A DNA stretch of 14,599 nucleotides, from NCBI GenBank assembly GCA_017964055.1, contig JAGCSS010000215.1, forward strand, positions 1 through 14,599, in the 5' to 3' direction. Position numbers and translations under genes: made by a program. This DNA comes from Lachnospiraceae bacterium (GTDB lineage: Bacteria > Bacillota > Clostridia > Lachnospirales > Lachnospiraceae). The notes under the pieces are model-generated. The model was not told the origin of the DNA. It did not search any database and was given only the letters and a program-made list of their open reading frames with translations. Positions 7,181 to 13,928 of the stretch are shown piece by piece. Position 1 is the stretch's first letter. The number at the start of each line of letters is the position of its first letter.

Positions 7181-7186
7181 CACCTC
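7181..7186 (-). promoter_or_regulatory. Ribosome binding site fixing the start of the NUDIX-EAL gene
   Basis: The minus strand reads GAGGTG, six bases, then ATG GAT GAT CTG at 7174. The in-frame ATG 18 bases further upstream, at 7192, is preceded by AATGCTGTT with no purine-rich site. The downstream start is therefore preferred and the protein begins MDDLKITRD. Confidence 0.7.
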
Positions 7187-7214
7187 GATCATAACAGCAT
7201 TTGTTTATTCTATC

Positions 7215-7243
7215 ATTATACCCCAAACCGACCGATATTGTAA
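7215..7243 (-). promoter_or_regulatory. Promoter of the NUDIX-EAL / SGNH-NnrD unit
   Basis: On the minus strand TTACAA (complement of 7238-7243), a 17-base spacer and a perfect TATAAT (complement of 7215-7220). Transcription should start near 7208, leaving a short leader of about 34 nt before the ATG at 7174. It is divergent from the ABC-F promoter in the same 178-bp gap. Confidence 0.7.
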
Positions 7244-7274
7244 GCCCCTGAAGCAATAATCCCGCCAAATCGGA

Positions 7275-7303
7275 TTGAAACACTCCGGCGCTTTTGGTAA
7301 AAT
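7275..7303 (+). promoter_or_regulatory. Promoter of the ABC-F / glycosyltransferase unit
   Basis: TTGAAA at 7275-7280, a 17-base spacer and TAAAAT at 7298-7303. The predicted start is near 7310, giving a leader of about 43 nt. The ABC-F ATG at 7353 has GAGG six bases upstream. The -10 overlaps the left arm of the dyad at 7299-7320. Confidence 0.65.
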
Positions 7304-7320
7304 ACTCCTCGGAGCATTTT
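7299..7320. promoter_or_regulatory. Imperfect 22-bp dyad over the ABC-F -10 and start site
   Basis: AAAATACTCC on the left and GGAGCATTTT on the right are inverted repeats matching at nine of ten positions around a TC centre. The dyad covers most of the -10 and the predicted start point. This placement suits a repressor operator; alternatively it forms a weak hairpin at the 5' end of the mRNA. No known regulator motif is recognised. Confidence 0.35.
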
Positions 7321-7352
7321 TATAAGCGTACACAGTTCGAAAGAGGTTTTCC

Positions 7353-9395
7353 ATGATACTTTCATGTTCAAATATAAACAAGTCCTTCGGCACCGACGTG
7401 ATCCTGAAGGATGTCAGTTTTCACATAAACGAGCACGAAAAAGCCGCGATCGTCGGCATAAACGGCGCGGGCAAGTCCACACTGCTCAAGATCATCGTCG
7501 GCGAGCTGACGGCAGACTCGGGCTCGGTCGTCATCGCAAAGAGCACCACCGTAGGTTATCTCTCGCAGCAGCAGGACCTGACTCCGGGCAATACGATCTG
7601 GGACGAAGTTCTTTCCGTTAAATCCGACATCATCGCGATGGAGCAGAATATCCGCAGGCTCGAGCATCAGATGAAGGAGACCGAAGGCGATGAGCTCGAC
7701 GCTCTTCTTAAGCAGTACACACAGCTCACGCACCGTTTTGAGGACGCGAACGGCTACGCGGTCAAGTCAGAAGTCACAGGCGTATTGAAAGGTCTCGGCT
7801 TTTCCGAGGACGATTTTACCATGCGGGTCGAGACGCTCTCGGGCGGCCAGAAAACACGCGTGGCCCTGTCGAAACTCCTGCTTCGCACGCCCGACATCAT
7901 CCTGCTCGACGAGCCCACGAACCATCTCGATCTCGAATCGATCCGCTGGCTCGAAGGCTTTTTAAGCTCCTATAAGGGTGCCGTGATACTCGTTGCGCAT
8001 GACCGCTATTTCCTCGACAAGATCGTGACCAAGGTCATCGAGATCGAGAACTCGCGCGCCGAGACATTCATGGGCAATTACACGACATATTCTGAGAAAA
8101 AGCAGGCCGAGCGCTACGCGAAGCTGCGCGCCTACATGAACCAGCAGCGCGAGATAAAGCATCAGGAAAAGGTCATCGAGACCCTGCGCTCCTACAACCG
8201 CGAAAAATCCATCAAACGCGCCGAATCACGCGAAAAGATGCTGAACAAGATCGAGCGCGTCGAAAAGCCCGTTGAGCTCAACGACAAGATGAACATCATC
8301 CTCGAGCCCAACATCCAGAGCGGCAACGATGTACTCACCGTAAAGCATCTCTCCAAGGGCTTTGACGGCGTGATGCTCTTTGACGACGTGAATTTCGAGG
8401 TAAAGCGCGGCGACCGCATCGCCATAATCGGCAACAACGGCACCGGCAAGACCACGATGCTCAAGATCATAAACGGCATACTGCCGCCCGATTCCGGCGA
8501 ATACAAGCCCGGCGCCAAGGTTTACATAGGCTACTACGATCAGGAGCATCATGTGCTCGACCCCGAAAAGACCATATTCGAAGAGATACAGAGCACCTAT
8601 CCCGACATAGACAACACGCGCGTGCGCAATCTCCTCGCCGCGTTCCTGTTCACGGGCGACGATGTGTTCAAGCTGATCGGAGATCTCTCGGGCGGCGAAA
8701 AGGCCCGCGTTTCGCTCGCGAAGCTCATGCTCTCCGATGCCAATTTCCTGATCCTCGACGAGCCGACGAACCATCTCGACATCGTCTCAAAGGAAATACT
8801 CGAGCAGGCGGTCGCATCCTACACCGGCACCGTGGTCTATGTATCCCACGACCGATATTTCATCAACAAGACCGCGACCAGGGTATTTGAACTGACTGAT
8901 AAACGCCTCGTGCAGTACGAGGGAAATTACGATTATTATCTAGACAAACGCGACGCCGTAATGAACGCGTCATTCGCTACGGGCAGCGGCCGTGCGGTTG
9001 TACGGGACGGTGCTGGACAGGGTGCGGGGTCTGCGGCAGACGGCCGGGCCAAAGCCACGGTTCCGGGCTCTGCCGGAAGCTCCGCTCAGGGCGCCGCAGC
9101 ATCAGGCGCTGCAGCCTCCGGCAAAAACGACTGGGAGACACAGAAAAAGCTCGCGGCAGCCAGACGCAAGACCGAGAATGAGTTTGCCGCATGCGAGGCC
9201 GAGATCGCGCGCATCGAGGCCAGAAACGAAGAGATAGACGGACTGTTCGAGGATCCGTCGGTCGCTACGGATTCGGTCAGACTCAGGGAACTGACCGAAG
9301 AAAAGTCCGCAAATGAGGAAAAGCTTGAGGAGCTGATGCAGACATGGGAGGATTTGTATGAGAAGCTTAATGACTCTGGTAATACCTTGCTATAA
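7353..9395 (+). CDS. ABC-F family ATPase (YdiF/Uup-like) with C-terminal coiled coil
   Basis: A 680-aa soluble protein with two ABC domains and no membrane segment, the ABC-F layout; such proteins act on the ribosome E site to resolve stalls or, in some branches, protect against antibiotics. First domain: Walker A GINGAGKS (35-42), signature LSGGQ (162-166), Walker B LLDEP (184-188), then AHDRYF. The linker helices lie at about 225-320 and are rich in Arg/Lys/Glu. Second domain: GNNGTGKT (360-367), LSGGE (445-449), LILDEP and SHDRYF. Residues 541-592 are an unusual Ala/Gly/Ser-rich linker leading to a C-terminal coiled coil (593-675), as in Uup and YdiF. A resistance role cannot be judged from sequence alone. 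The gene overlaps the glycosyltransferase by 38 nt. Confidence 0.92.
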   Translation: MILSCSNINKSFGTDVILKDVSFHINEHEKAAIVGINGAGKSTLLKIIVGELTADSGSVVIAKSTTVGYLSQQQDLTPGNTIWDEVLSVKSDIIAMEQNIRRLEHQMKETEGDELDALLKQYTQLTHRFEDANGYAVKSEVTGVLKGLGFSEDDFTMRVETLSGGQKTRVALSKLLLRTPDIILLDEPTNHLDLESIRWLEGFLSSYKGAVILVAHDRYFLDKIVTKVIEIENSRAETFMGNYTTYSEKKQAERYAKLRAYMNQQREIKHQEKVIETLRSYNREKSIKRAESREKMLNKIERVEKPVELNDKMNIILEPNIQSGNDVLTVKHLSKGFDGVMLFDDVNFEVKRGDRIAIIGNNGTGKTTMLKIINGILPPDSGEYKPGAKVYIGYYDQEHHVLDPEKTIFEEIQSTYPDIDNTRVRNLLAAFLFTGDDVFKLIGDLSGGEKARVSLAKLMLSDANFLILDEPTNHLDIVSKEILEQAVASYTGTVVYVSHDRYFINKTATRVFELTDKRLVQYEGNYDYYLDKRDAVMNASFATGSGRAVVRDGAGQGAGSAADGRAKATVPGSAGSSAQGAAASGAAASGKNDWETQKKLAAARRKTENEFAACEAEIARIEARNEEIDGLFEDPSVATDSVRLRELTEEKSANEEKLEELMQTWEDLYEKLNDSGNTLL

Positions 9396-10386
9396 CGAGG
9401 AAAAGGCTCTCCCGCTCTTTATGGAGGCTGTCGCTCCGGTTCGTGCCGCGCTCGCCGAAGGACATTTTAAAACGCCCGAAGGCGAGGACATCACATTCGA
9501 GCCCTGCGATACCGAGCTCGTATTCGCGGATGACGGCTCCGAGGACTGCACCTTAAAGCTCCTGCGTGAATATCACGCCGCGGACGAGAGCGTCAGATAC
9601 GTTTCCTTCTCGAGGAACTTCGGCAAGGAAGCCGGCATATACGCCGGCCTTAAAGAGGCAAAAGGCGACTATATCGTCCTGCTCGACGCCGACCTGCAGC
9701 ATCCGGTCGAGTGCATTCCCGTCATGTACAGAGCTCTGACCTCAAATACCGTCGCCTTCCCCGACGAGGACGGCTCAGTCCGCGGACATTACGACTCCGT
9801 CGCGATGTTCAGGAATAAAAGAAAAAGCGACGGACATGTACGCGCTTTCTTCTCGAAATGCTTTTTCAAACTCATCAACCGTCTCTCGGGCCTCAGCCTC
9901 GTGGACGGCGCCACCGATTTCCGCATGATGACGCGAAAGATGGCCGATTCGGTGCTCTCGATGAATGAATACAACCGCTTCACCAAGGGGATATTTAACT
10001 GGGTCGGATACAATACGCTCTGGATGCCTTACAATGACACCGAGAGATGTGCGGGCGATTCCAAATGGACCACAGCGGGCCTCATCCGCTACGGTTTCGA
10101 AGGGATATTCGCCTTCTCGACCAAGCCTCTCACGATCGCTTTCGGGCTGGGCCTGATTCTCTGCCTGCTCGCCGTGATCTACGCGGTTTATACGGTGATC
10201 AGCACTCTGATCTTCGGCAATCCCGTCGACGGCTATCCTTCGATCTTTACGATGGTCCTGCTGTTCGGCGGTATACAGCTGCTGTTCCTCGGCTTCCTCG
10301 GCCAGTACATGTCACGCATGTATCTCGAGACCAAGCACAGACCGATCTACATCCTGAAAGAAAGCAGCGAAGATACACAGGAATAA
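9358..10386 (+). CDS. Family 2 glycosyltransferase, GtrB/DPM1-like, two C-terminal TM helices
   Basis: A 342-aa inner-membrane glycosyltransferase of the polyprenyl-phosphate sugar transferase type (GtrB, YkcC, Dpm1), which moves a sugar from a nucleotide sugar to undecaprenyl phosphate on the cytosolic face. Visible motifs are TLVIPCYNEE (6-15), FADDGS (56-61), SFSRNFGKEAG, the DxD metal site LLDADLQHP (Asp110, Asp112), DGATDFRMM (183-191), and NRFTKGIFNWVGY. TM helices lie at about 259-286 and 296-317. Short insertions at about 38-50 and 129-147 make it longer than typical members. The start ATG at 9358 has GGAGG six bases upstream inside the ABC-F gene, so the two are probably translationally coupled. 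No GtrA flippase or acceptor-modifying enzyme is nearby, so the sugar and final target are unknown. Confidence 0.88.
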   Translation: MRSLMTLVIPCYNEEKALPLFMEAVAPVRAALAEGHFKTPEGEDITFEPCDTELVFADDGSEDCTLKLLREYHAADESVRYVSFSRNFGKEAGIYAGLKEAKGDYIVLLDADLQHPVECIPVMYRALTSNTVAFPDEDGSVRGHYDSVAMFRNKRKSDGHVRAFFSKCFFKLINRLSGLSLVDGATDFRMMTRKMADSVLSMNEYNRFTKGIFNWVGYNTLWMPYNDTERCAGDSKWTTAGLIRYGFEGIFAFSTKPLTIAFGLGLILCLLAVIYAVYTVISTLIFGNPVDGYPSIFTMVLLFGGIQLLFLGFLGQYMSRMYLETKHRPIYILKESSEDTQE

Positions 10387-10394
10387 ATAAAGTT

Positions 10395-10421
10395 AAGGGG
10401 GCGGTTCCGAACCGTCCCCTT
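10395..10421. terminator. Bidirectional terminator between convergent transcription units
   Basis: A 12-bp stem (10395-10406 with 10410-10421, including one G-T pair) with a CCG loop lies between the glycosyltransferase stop and the stop of the 86-aa gene. On the plus strand it is followed by CATTCTATC; on the minus strand by AACTTTATTT, the better U-rich tail. It can serve both convergent units, more strongly the minus one. Confidence 0.75.
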
Positions 10422-10428
10422 CATTCTA

Positions 10429-10689
10429 TCAGAATCTCAGTCTGGTGCCCTCAAAGCGGCTCCGCGTGCGCAGGTAATAGAGGATATACCCTATCCTGTC
10501 ATCGAGGCTCTGCTTGCCGTCTGAGACGATATCGAGGGATATCTCCATATTGAGCACCATATGCTCGTCCACCTCGCCCGCATGCTCCTCGAGTATCCTG
10601 TGCTTTTCCTCCACAGTCTCCGCATCGAGAAAATCCGCCAGTACCTGCGGGATCTGAGGCTCACCGCCGTTATTGTTCTGCTCTGCCAT
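10429..10689 (-). CDS. Small acidic hypothetical protein (86 aa)
   Basis: The start is the ATG at 10689, with GGAG six bases upstream; an in-frame GTG at 10728 has no ribosome binding site. The protein begins MAEQNNNGGEPQ, then LADFLDAETVEEKHRILEEH, a helical stretch resembling the 'F-L-x-A-x-T-x-E-E-K-x-x-I/L-E-E-H' N-terminal segment of several unrelated multidomain bacterial proteins. The C-terminus IGYILYYLRTRSRFEGTRLRF is basic and aromatic. It has no signal peptide or TM helix. I do not recognise a named family and assign no function. It is last in the minus-strand cluster and also has a possible promoter of its own. Confidence 0.7.
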   Translation of the reverse strand: MAEQNNNGGEPQIPQVLADFLDAETVEEKHRILEEHAGEVDEHMVLNMEISLDIVSDGKQSLDDRIGYILYYLRTRSRFEGTRLRF

Positions 10690-10735
10690 AGGCTTCTCCG
10701 ATCCGTGCCTCAAAAACGCTCCGGGCACACGTTTA

Positions 10736-10763
10736 ATTATAACTCATAAGTATTATATCACAA
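10736..10763 (-). promoter_or_regulatory. Possible promoter of the 86-aa gene
   Basis: The minus strand has TTGTGA (complement of 10758-10763), a 16-base spacer and TATAAT (complement of 10736-10741). The -10 is perfect but the -35 matches at only four of six positions. The -35 overlaps the end of the upstream gene, so the small gene may be expressed both with and without the cluster. Confidence 0.4.
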
Positions 10764-12165
10764 CATCCGCACACCGTCTGCCCCTGTCCGCACGCTGCCT
10801 CTGCTGCATGTAATAATCGGCGTATTCGTCGGTGATCAGTCTGTTCTGTATCATCTGCTCGAGATTGTCGAGGAAATCGTATCTGGACATGGACGTGTCA
10901 TCAACCATCTGCTGCAGGATCGCGCCGATGATGTTCTGATACTCCTGCTGCCCGATGACCTGGTCTATCCAGAGGAGTCTCGCCTCAAATGCGCGCTTGA
11001 AGTAGATGCTGTGCTCACCCTCGAGCTTAAGCGAATCATAGATATGCATGTCGAACCTGTACTTCGCGCGCAGGGCTCTCATGGACCTCGGAGTGACCGC
11101 GACGATTCCGCCGAGCACATACTGATTCTTGGTGTAGTTGGTGATGCCCATCCTGTTGGTGAATGAGTTGAACGTGGGCATCACATCCTCAAACTGCTCG
11201 TATATGCCCATATCGTTCCTGATACGGTTGTAGGCGTCGAGATTCTCCTCTTTGACCTCGGACTTGTAGGTAACGTTCAAAAACTGTGAGAGCGGCATGC
11301 TCTCGACTCTTTCGTTGCCCTCCATCAGCAGGAAATAAACTATCTTTTTCTTCGTCCATACCAGAGCCGGGGTACGGGCCGTGTCAAATTTCTTCGAGTC
11401 GTCTATGATGATCGGCACGAAATCCTTTTTGACCTTATAGCGGTGGAGCAGCTGTCTGTACAGAATGGGCGTGTACAGTGCCATCTGCTCGTTCTCGTCC
11501 CTGAGCAAACGGTCTATGCGGGCCTCTTTTGCAGCGCGGGCGTCACGCTCCGCGCGCGACTCACGTCTGCCCGGCGCGCCCGGATCCTCATCGCCGCCGT
11601 CCTCGTCAAAACTTCTCGCCGGACGTATATCGAGCTCGTCCCTGCCGGCTTTGGCCCTGCGGCGCTTACGTCTCCTGCGCCTCCTGAAAAACGAGAAAAA
11701 ATCGCCATCGGACTCATCGTCCTCATCGTCGTCAGCATCTGGGATCTCCTCTTCCTCGTCATACTCTAAGCTGAAGATCTTAGAGTCTCCGCCGACCTCT
11801 ACTTTCCTGTGCCTGATGCGCTTCGGGCGGTCCTCACTGCCGTCATCGTCGTAGCCGTCGTCGCCGTCCTCATCGGTCTCTTCGGTCATGCTCCTGCGGC
11901 GGCTGCCCGTCGCGGTACTGCGCGGACGTTCGTCCTCGTCCTCATCGTCGTCCCCGTCCACATCCTGTGAGACGAAATTCGCGAGGAATACCATCATCAG
12001 CCCGACTATGATCGCGAGAGCGCCCACGGCGAGCGCCCAGAGCTCATAAGTTATGCCTCCGTATATCGCGAGCGCCAGACCTCCGGCCACCAGCACAAAA
12101 ACTGCCAGAAGGAAAAACCTGGTCTTGGCAGAACCGTATTTGATCGTAGCTATCAGCCTACCCAC
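10753..12165 (-). CDS. Two-TM membrane protein with long charged disordered linker, function unknown
   Basis: A 470-aa protein I do not recognise. Two TM helices lie at about residues 17-37 and 41-64, with a very short turn between, so both ends should be cytoplasmic. Residues about 66-225 are low complexity: alternating acidic blocks (DDDEDEDE at 72-79, YDEEEE, DADDDEDDESD) and a strongly basic block of Arg/Lys at 161-173, flanked by FFSFF. Residues about 226-450 look globular (LYRQLLHRYKVKKDF, TPALVWTKKKIVYFLL, SFTNRMGITNYTKNQY), and the tail is Gln/Arg-rich. The start is GTG at 12165 with AAGGAG placed ideally upstream. It lies 49 bp after the AroC homologue. The membrane anchor plus charged tether suggests holding a cytosolic domain near the membrane. 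Confidence 0.75.
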   Translation of the reverse strand: MGRLIATIKYGSAKTRFFLLAVFVLVAGGLALAIYGGITYELWALAVGALAIIVGLMMVFLANFVSQDVDGDDDEDEDERPRSTATGSRRRSMTEETDEDGDDGYDDDGSEDRPKRIRHRKVEVGGDSKIFSLEYDEEEEIPDADDDEDDESDGDFFSFFRRRRRRKRRRAKAGRDELDIRPARSFDEDGGDEDPGAPGRRESRAERDARAAKEARIDRLLRDENEQMALYTPILYRQLLHRYKVKKDFVPIIIDDSKKFDTARTPALVWTKKKIVYFLLMEGNERVESMPLSQFLNVTYKSEVKEENLDAYNRIRNDMGIYEQFEDVMPTFNSFTNRMGITNYTKNQYVLGGIVAVTPRSMRALRAKYRFDMHIYDSLKLEGEHSIYFKRAFEARLLWIDQVIGQQEYQNIIGAILQQMVDDTSMSRYDFLDNLEQMIQNRLITDEYADYYMQQRQRADRGRRCADVVI

Positions 12166-12214
12166 AGCCTTCTCCTTTCGCTTCGCTTCAGGCTTTCAAC
12201 CCCAAATGCAGGTC

Positions 12215-13294
12215 TTATTTGTAAAAATCAACTATGCCGTCAAGCTTTGAATGCATATTCTCAAACAGCAGATCGAGTATGGTCACCGCTGCCATCGACT
12301 CAACCACGACCACCGATCTGGGTACCGTAGTGGTCTCGGCCGCGTCCGCAAGCTCCAGCTCTGCCGGACTGCCGTCGCTGTCTATCGAGCTCATCTTTAA
12401 GCCGGTCAGAGGCGAAGGCGCAAATGCCGCGCGCAGGATGATCTCCGAGCCGTCCGATACCCCTCCGAGAACTCCGCCCGAATGGTTCGAGGTTTTGACC
12501 ACGCCGGACTCAATGGCAAAGCCGTCGGATACGCTGCTGCCCTGCTGCCCCGCGATAGCGAAGCCGTCTCCGAACTCCACGCCCCGAACGAGGTCTATCG
12601 ACATTACGGCTGCCGCGAGTCTCGCATCGAGCTTGTCAAAGAAAGCCGAGCCGACACCTGCGGGAACTCCCGAGATAATGAGCTCCACCACTCCGCCTGC
12701 GGTATTTTTTTCCGCTGAGAGTTCCTTTAAGTATTCTACTGCCCTTTCCGAAGCTTCGGCATCGGGCATGTTCACCGGGCTCGTTTTCAGAACGTCGAGC
12801 GAACAGTTGCCGTACTTTATCGAAACAGGTCCTATGGACCTCACATACGAACAGAATGAAATGCCGAGCTTCTCAAGAATGGCCGTCGCCACGGCACCCG
12901 CTGCGGTACGCGCCGCATTGTCGCGGTCGGTCACACGTCTGGCGATACCGTATTTTACCTCGTACGCCGCGTCTCCTGTTCCCGGACGGTAGATAAAGCG
13001 TTCCTCCTCGCCGGGCCTGTATTTGATCGCGGAATTAATGATCGTCATCGAAAGAGGCGTACCGTTTGTAATGCCGTTCTGCAGTCCCGAATTGACCGTC
13101 ACGAAATCATTCTCGTGGCGTCTCGCGAACAGACACGCCGCGGTCGGTCTCCTGCGGTTCATGTAAGCCTGGATATCGTTCTCACCGAGCTCCAGTCCCG
13201 CGGGCACTCCGTCGATCACCACTCCGATCCCGTTGCCTCCGGTCTCGACCCATGAGGTTATGCTGAAATTCTTACCGAATGTCGCTCCTGCCAT
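12215..13294 (-). CDS. aroC: Chorismate synthase family protein with degenerate active-site motifs
   Basis: A 359-aa protein that aligns over its whole length with chorismate synthase, the FMN-dependent enzyme that makes chorismate from EPSP: MAGATFGKNFSITSW at the start, GVVIDGVPAGL, NRRRP, NGTPLSM, AARTAAGAVA, ISGVPAGVGSAFFDKLDA, MSIDLVRGVEFGDGF, NHSGGVLGGVSDGSEI and VPRSVVVVESMAA. The catalytic signatures are altered. GESHG is VETGG, so the first catalytic His is Gly19. RPGHAD is RPGTGD, so the second His is Thr106. The GGGRSSARET loop is replaced by a segment about five residues shorter, VTDRDN. RHDPC near the C-terminus becomes AAETT. The frame is intact, so this is likely a repurposed or inactive paralogue, not a decayed gene. 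The symbol marks the family only. The ATG lies 1 nt after the HAD stop, with GGAG upstream. Confidence 0.8.
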   Translation of the reverse strand: MAGATFGKNFSITSWVETGGNGIGVVIDGVPAGLELGENDIQAYMNRRRPTAACLFARRHENDFVTVNSGLQNGITNGTPLSMTIINSAIKYRPGEEERFIYRPGTGDAAYEVKYGIARRVTDRDNAARTAAGAVATAILEKLGISFCSYVRSIGPVSIKYGNCSLDVLKTSPVNMPDAEASERAVEYLKELSAEKNTAGGVVELIISGVPAGVGSAFFDKLDARLAAAVMSIDLVRGVEFGDGFAIAGQQGSSVSDGFAIESGVVKTSNHSGGVLGGVSDGSEIILRAAFAPSPLTGLKMSSIDSDGSPAELELADAAETTTVPRSVVVVESMAAVTILDLLFENMHSKLDGIVDFYK

Positions 13295-13295
13295 A

Positions 13296-13703
13296 TTAAC
13301 TCCGTTTCTGCCCGAGCAGCGCCTCGAGCTCTGCCCTGCCCTGCGCGTAATCCTTAAATACGATGCCCTTCATGCCGACTGCGGCCGCGCCGTCGATATT
13401 CTCGGGCGTATCGTCGAGGAACACGCACTCGGAGGCCTCCAGACCGTATCTGTCGAGCAGGATATTATAGATGCGGGCGTCGGGCTTTAAGACCTTTTCC
13501 TGCCATGAGATCACACGCCCGTCCTCGAGTCCGAAGAACTTAAAGTGCGTGCTGATATACTCGTAATGGTCCTGTGAATAGTTTGAGAGCAGATAGACCT
13601 TATAGCCCCTGCTCTTAAGCTCCGACAGCCACCCCGCGGAATAATCGTACTCCATGACGAGCCGCCTGCGGTCAGCGAAAAACAGCCTGATCGCGTCCTC
13701 CAT
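13296..13703 (-). CDS. HAD-superfamily phosphatase, C-terminal part after in-frame TAG
   Basis: 135 codons continuing the reading frame of the upstream piece directly after a TAG codon. It carries the remaining HAD motifs: motif II LLSNYS (Ser40), motif III Lys in KVLKPDARIY (Lys73), and motif IV FLDDTPENIDGA (Asp97, Asp98). It lacks the nucleophile Asp, which is in the upstream piece, so it cannot be a working phosphatase alone. It begins with ATG immediately after the TAG, so termination-reinitiation could make it as a separate chain, but no good Shine-Dalgarno is visible. Together the pieces give about 210 codons, a normal size for a YihX-type HAD-IA phosphatase. Its stop lies one base from the AroC-homologue ATG. 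Confidence 0.75.
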   Translation of the reverse strand: MEDAIRLFFADRRRLVMEYDYSAGWLSELKSRGYKVYLLSNYSQDHYEYISTHFKFFGLEDGRVISWQEKVLKPDARIYNILLDRYGLEASECVFLDDTPENIDGAAAVGMKGIVFKDYAQGRAELEALLGQKRS

Positions 13704-13928
13704 CTAAGGGTCCGTAGCGATCATAGCGGTAATGATATCGTCGAGCGGCATCACACCGCGGTCGACCTCTCTCCAGAGCGCGTTTTTCGTGGTCGCGGCC
13801 GCAAGACGCCATGCCTTTCCGCCCGGCTGCCACTCGGCCTCATCTGCGAAACCGAGTTCCTTTATATAGTCTCTCCACCTGAAAGCGGCGAGCACATTGC
13901 CTATATCAAATACAATATTCTTGATCAT
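13704..13928 (-). CDS. HAD-superfamily phosphatase, N-terminal part ending at in-frame TAG
   Basis: 74 codons starting at the ATG at 13928, which overlaps the ung stop as ATGA. The N-terminus IKNIVFDIGNVLAAFRW carries HAD motif I (nucleophile Asp8) in the FDxGNVL form of YihX-like HAD-IA sugar or nucleotide phosphatases. Residues about 15-74 form the start of the helical cap. Translation ends at TAG (13706-13704) and the next in-frame codon is ATG of the second piece. The gene is thus either a single-codon nonsense pseudogene, a split gene translated by reinitiation, or read through at TAG. No other gene in the window that shows its end uses TAG as its stop. Confidence 0.75.
   Translation of the reverse strand: MIKNIVFDIGNVLAAFRWRDYIKELGFADEAEWQPGGKAWRLAAATTKNALWREVDRGVMPLDDIITAMIATDP

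Noticed and set aside
7175..7192. Upstream ATG at 7192 as start of the NUDIX-EAL protein
   Set aside because: No Shine-Dalgarno precedes it, while GAGGTG stands six bases before the ATG at 7174.
7205..7393. Minus-strand open frame of 62 codons in the divergent promoter region
   Set aside because: It starts inside the ABC-F gene, crosses both promoters, and has no ribosome binding site or recognisable motif.
11443..11854. Plus-strand open frames opposite the charged linker of the 470-aa membrane protein
   Set aside because: They are serine-rich shadows of Asp/Glu codons on the other strand, with no start signal.
12234..12992. Plus-strand 252-codon open frame opposite the AroC homologue
   Set aside because: Ser/Pro/Ala-rich antisense shadow; the minus strand has unmistakable chorismate-synthase family motifs.
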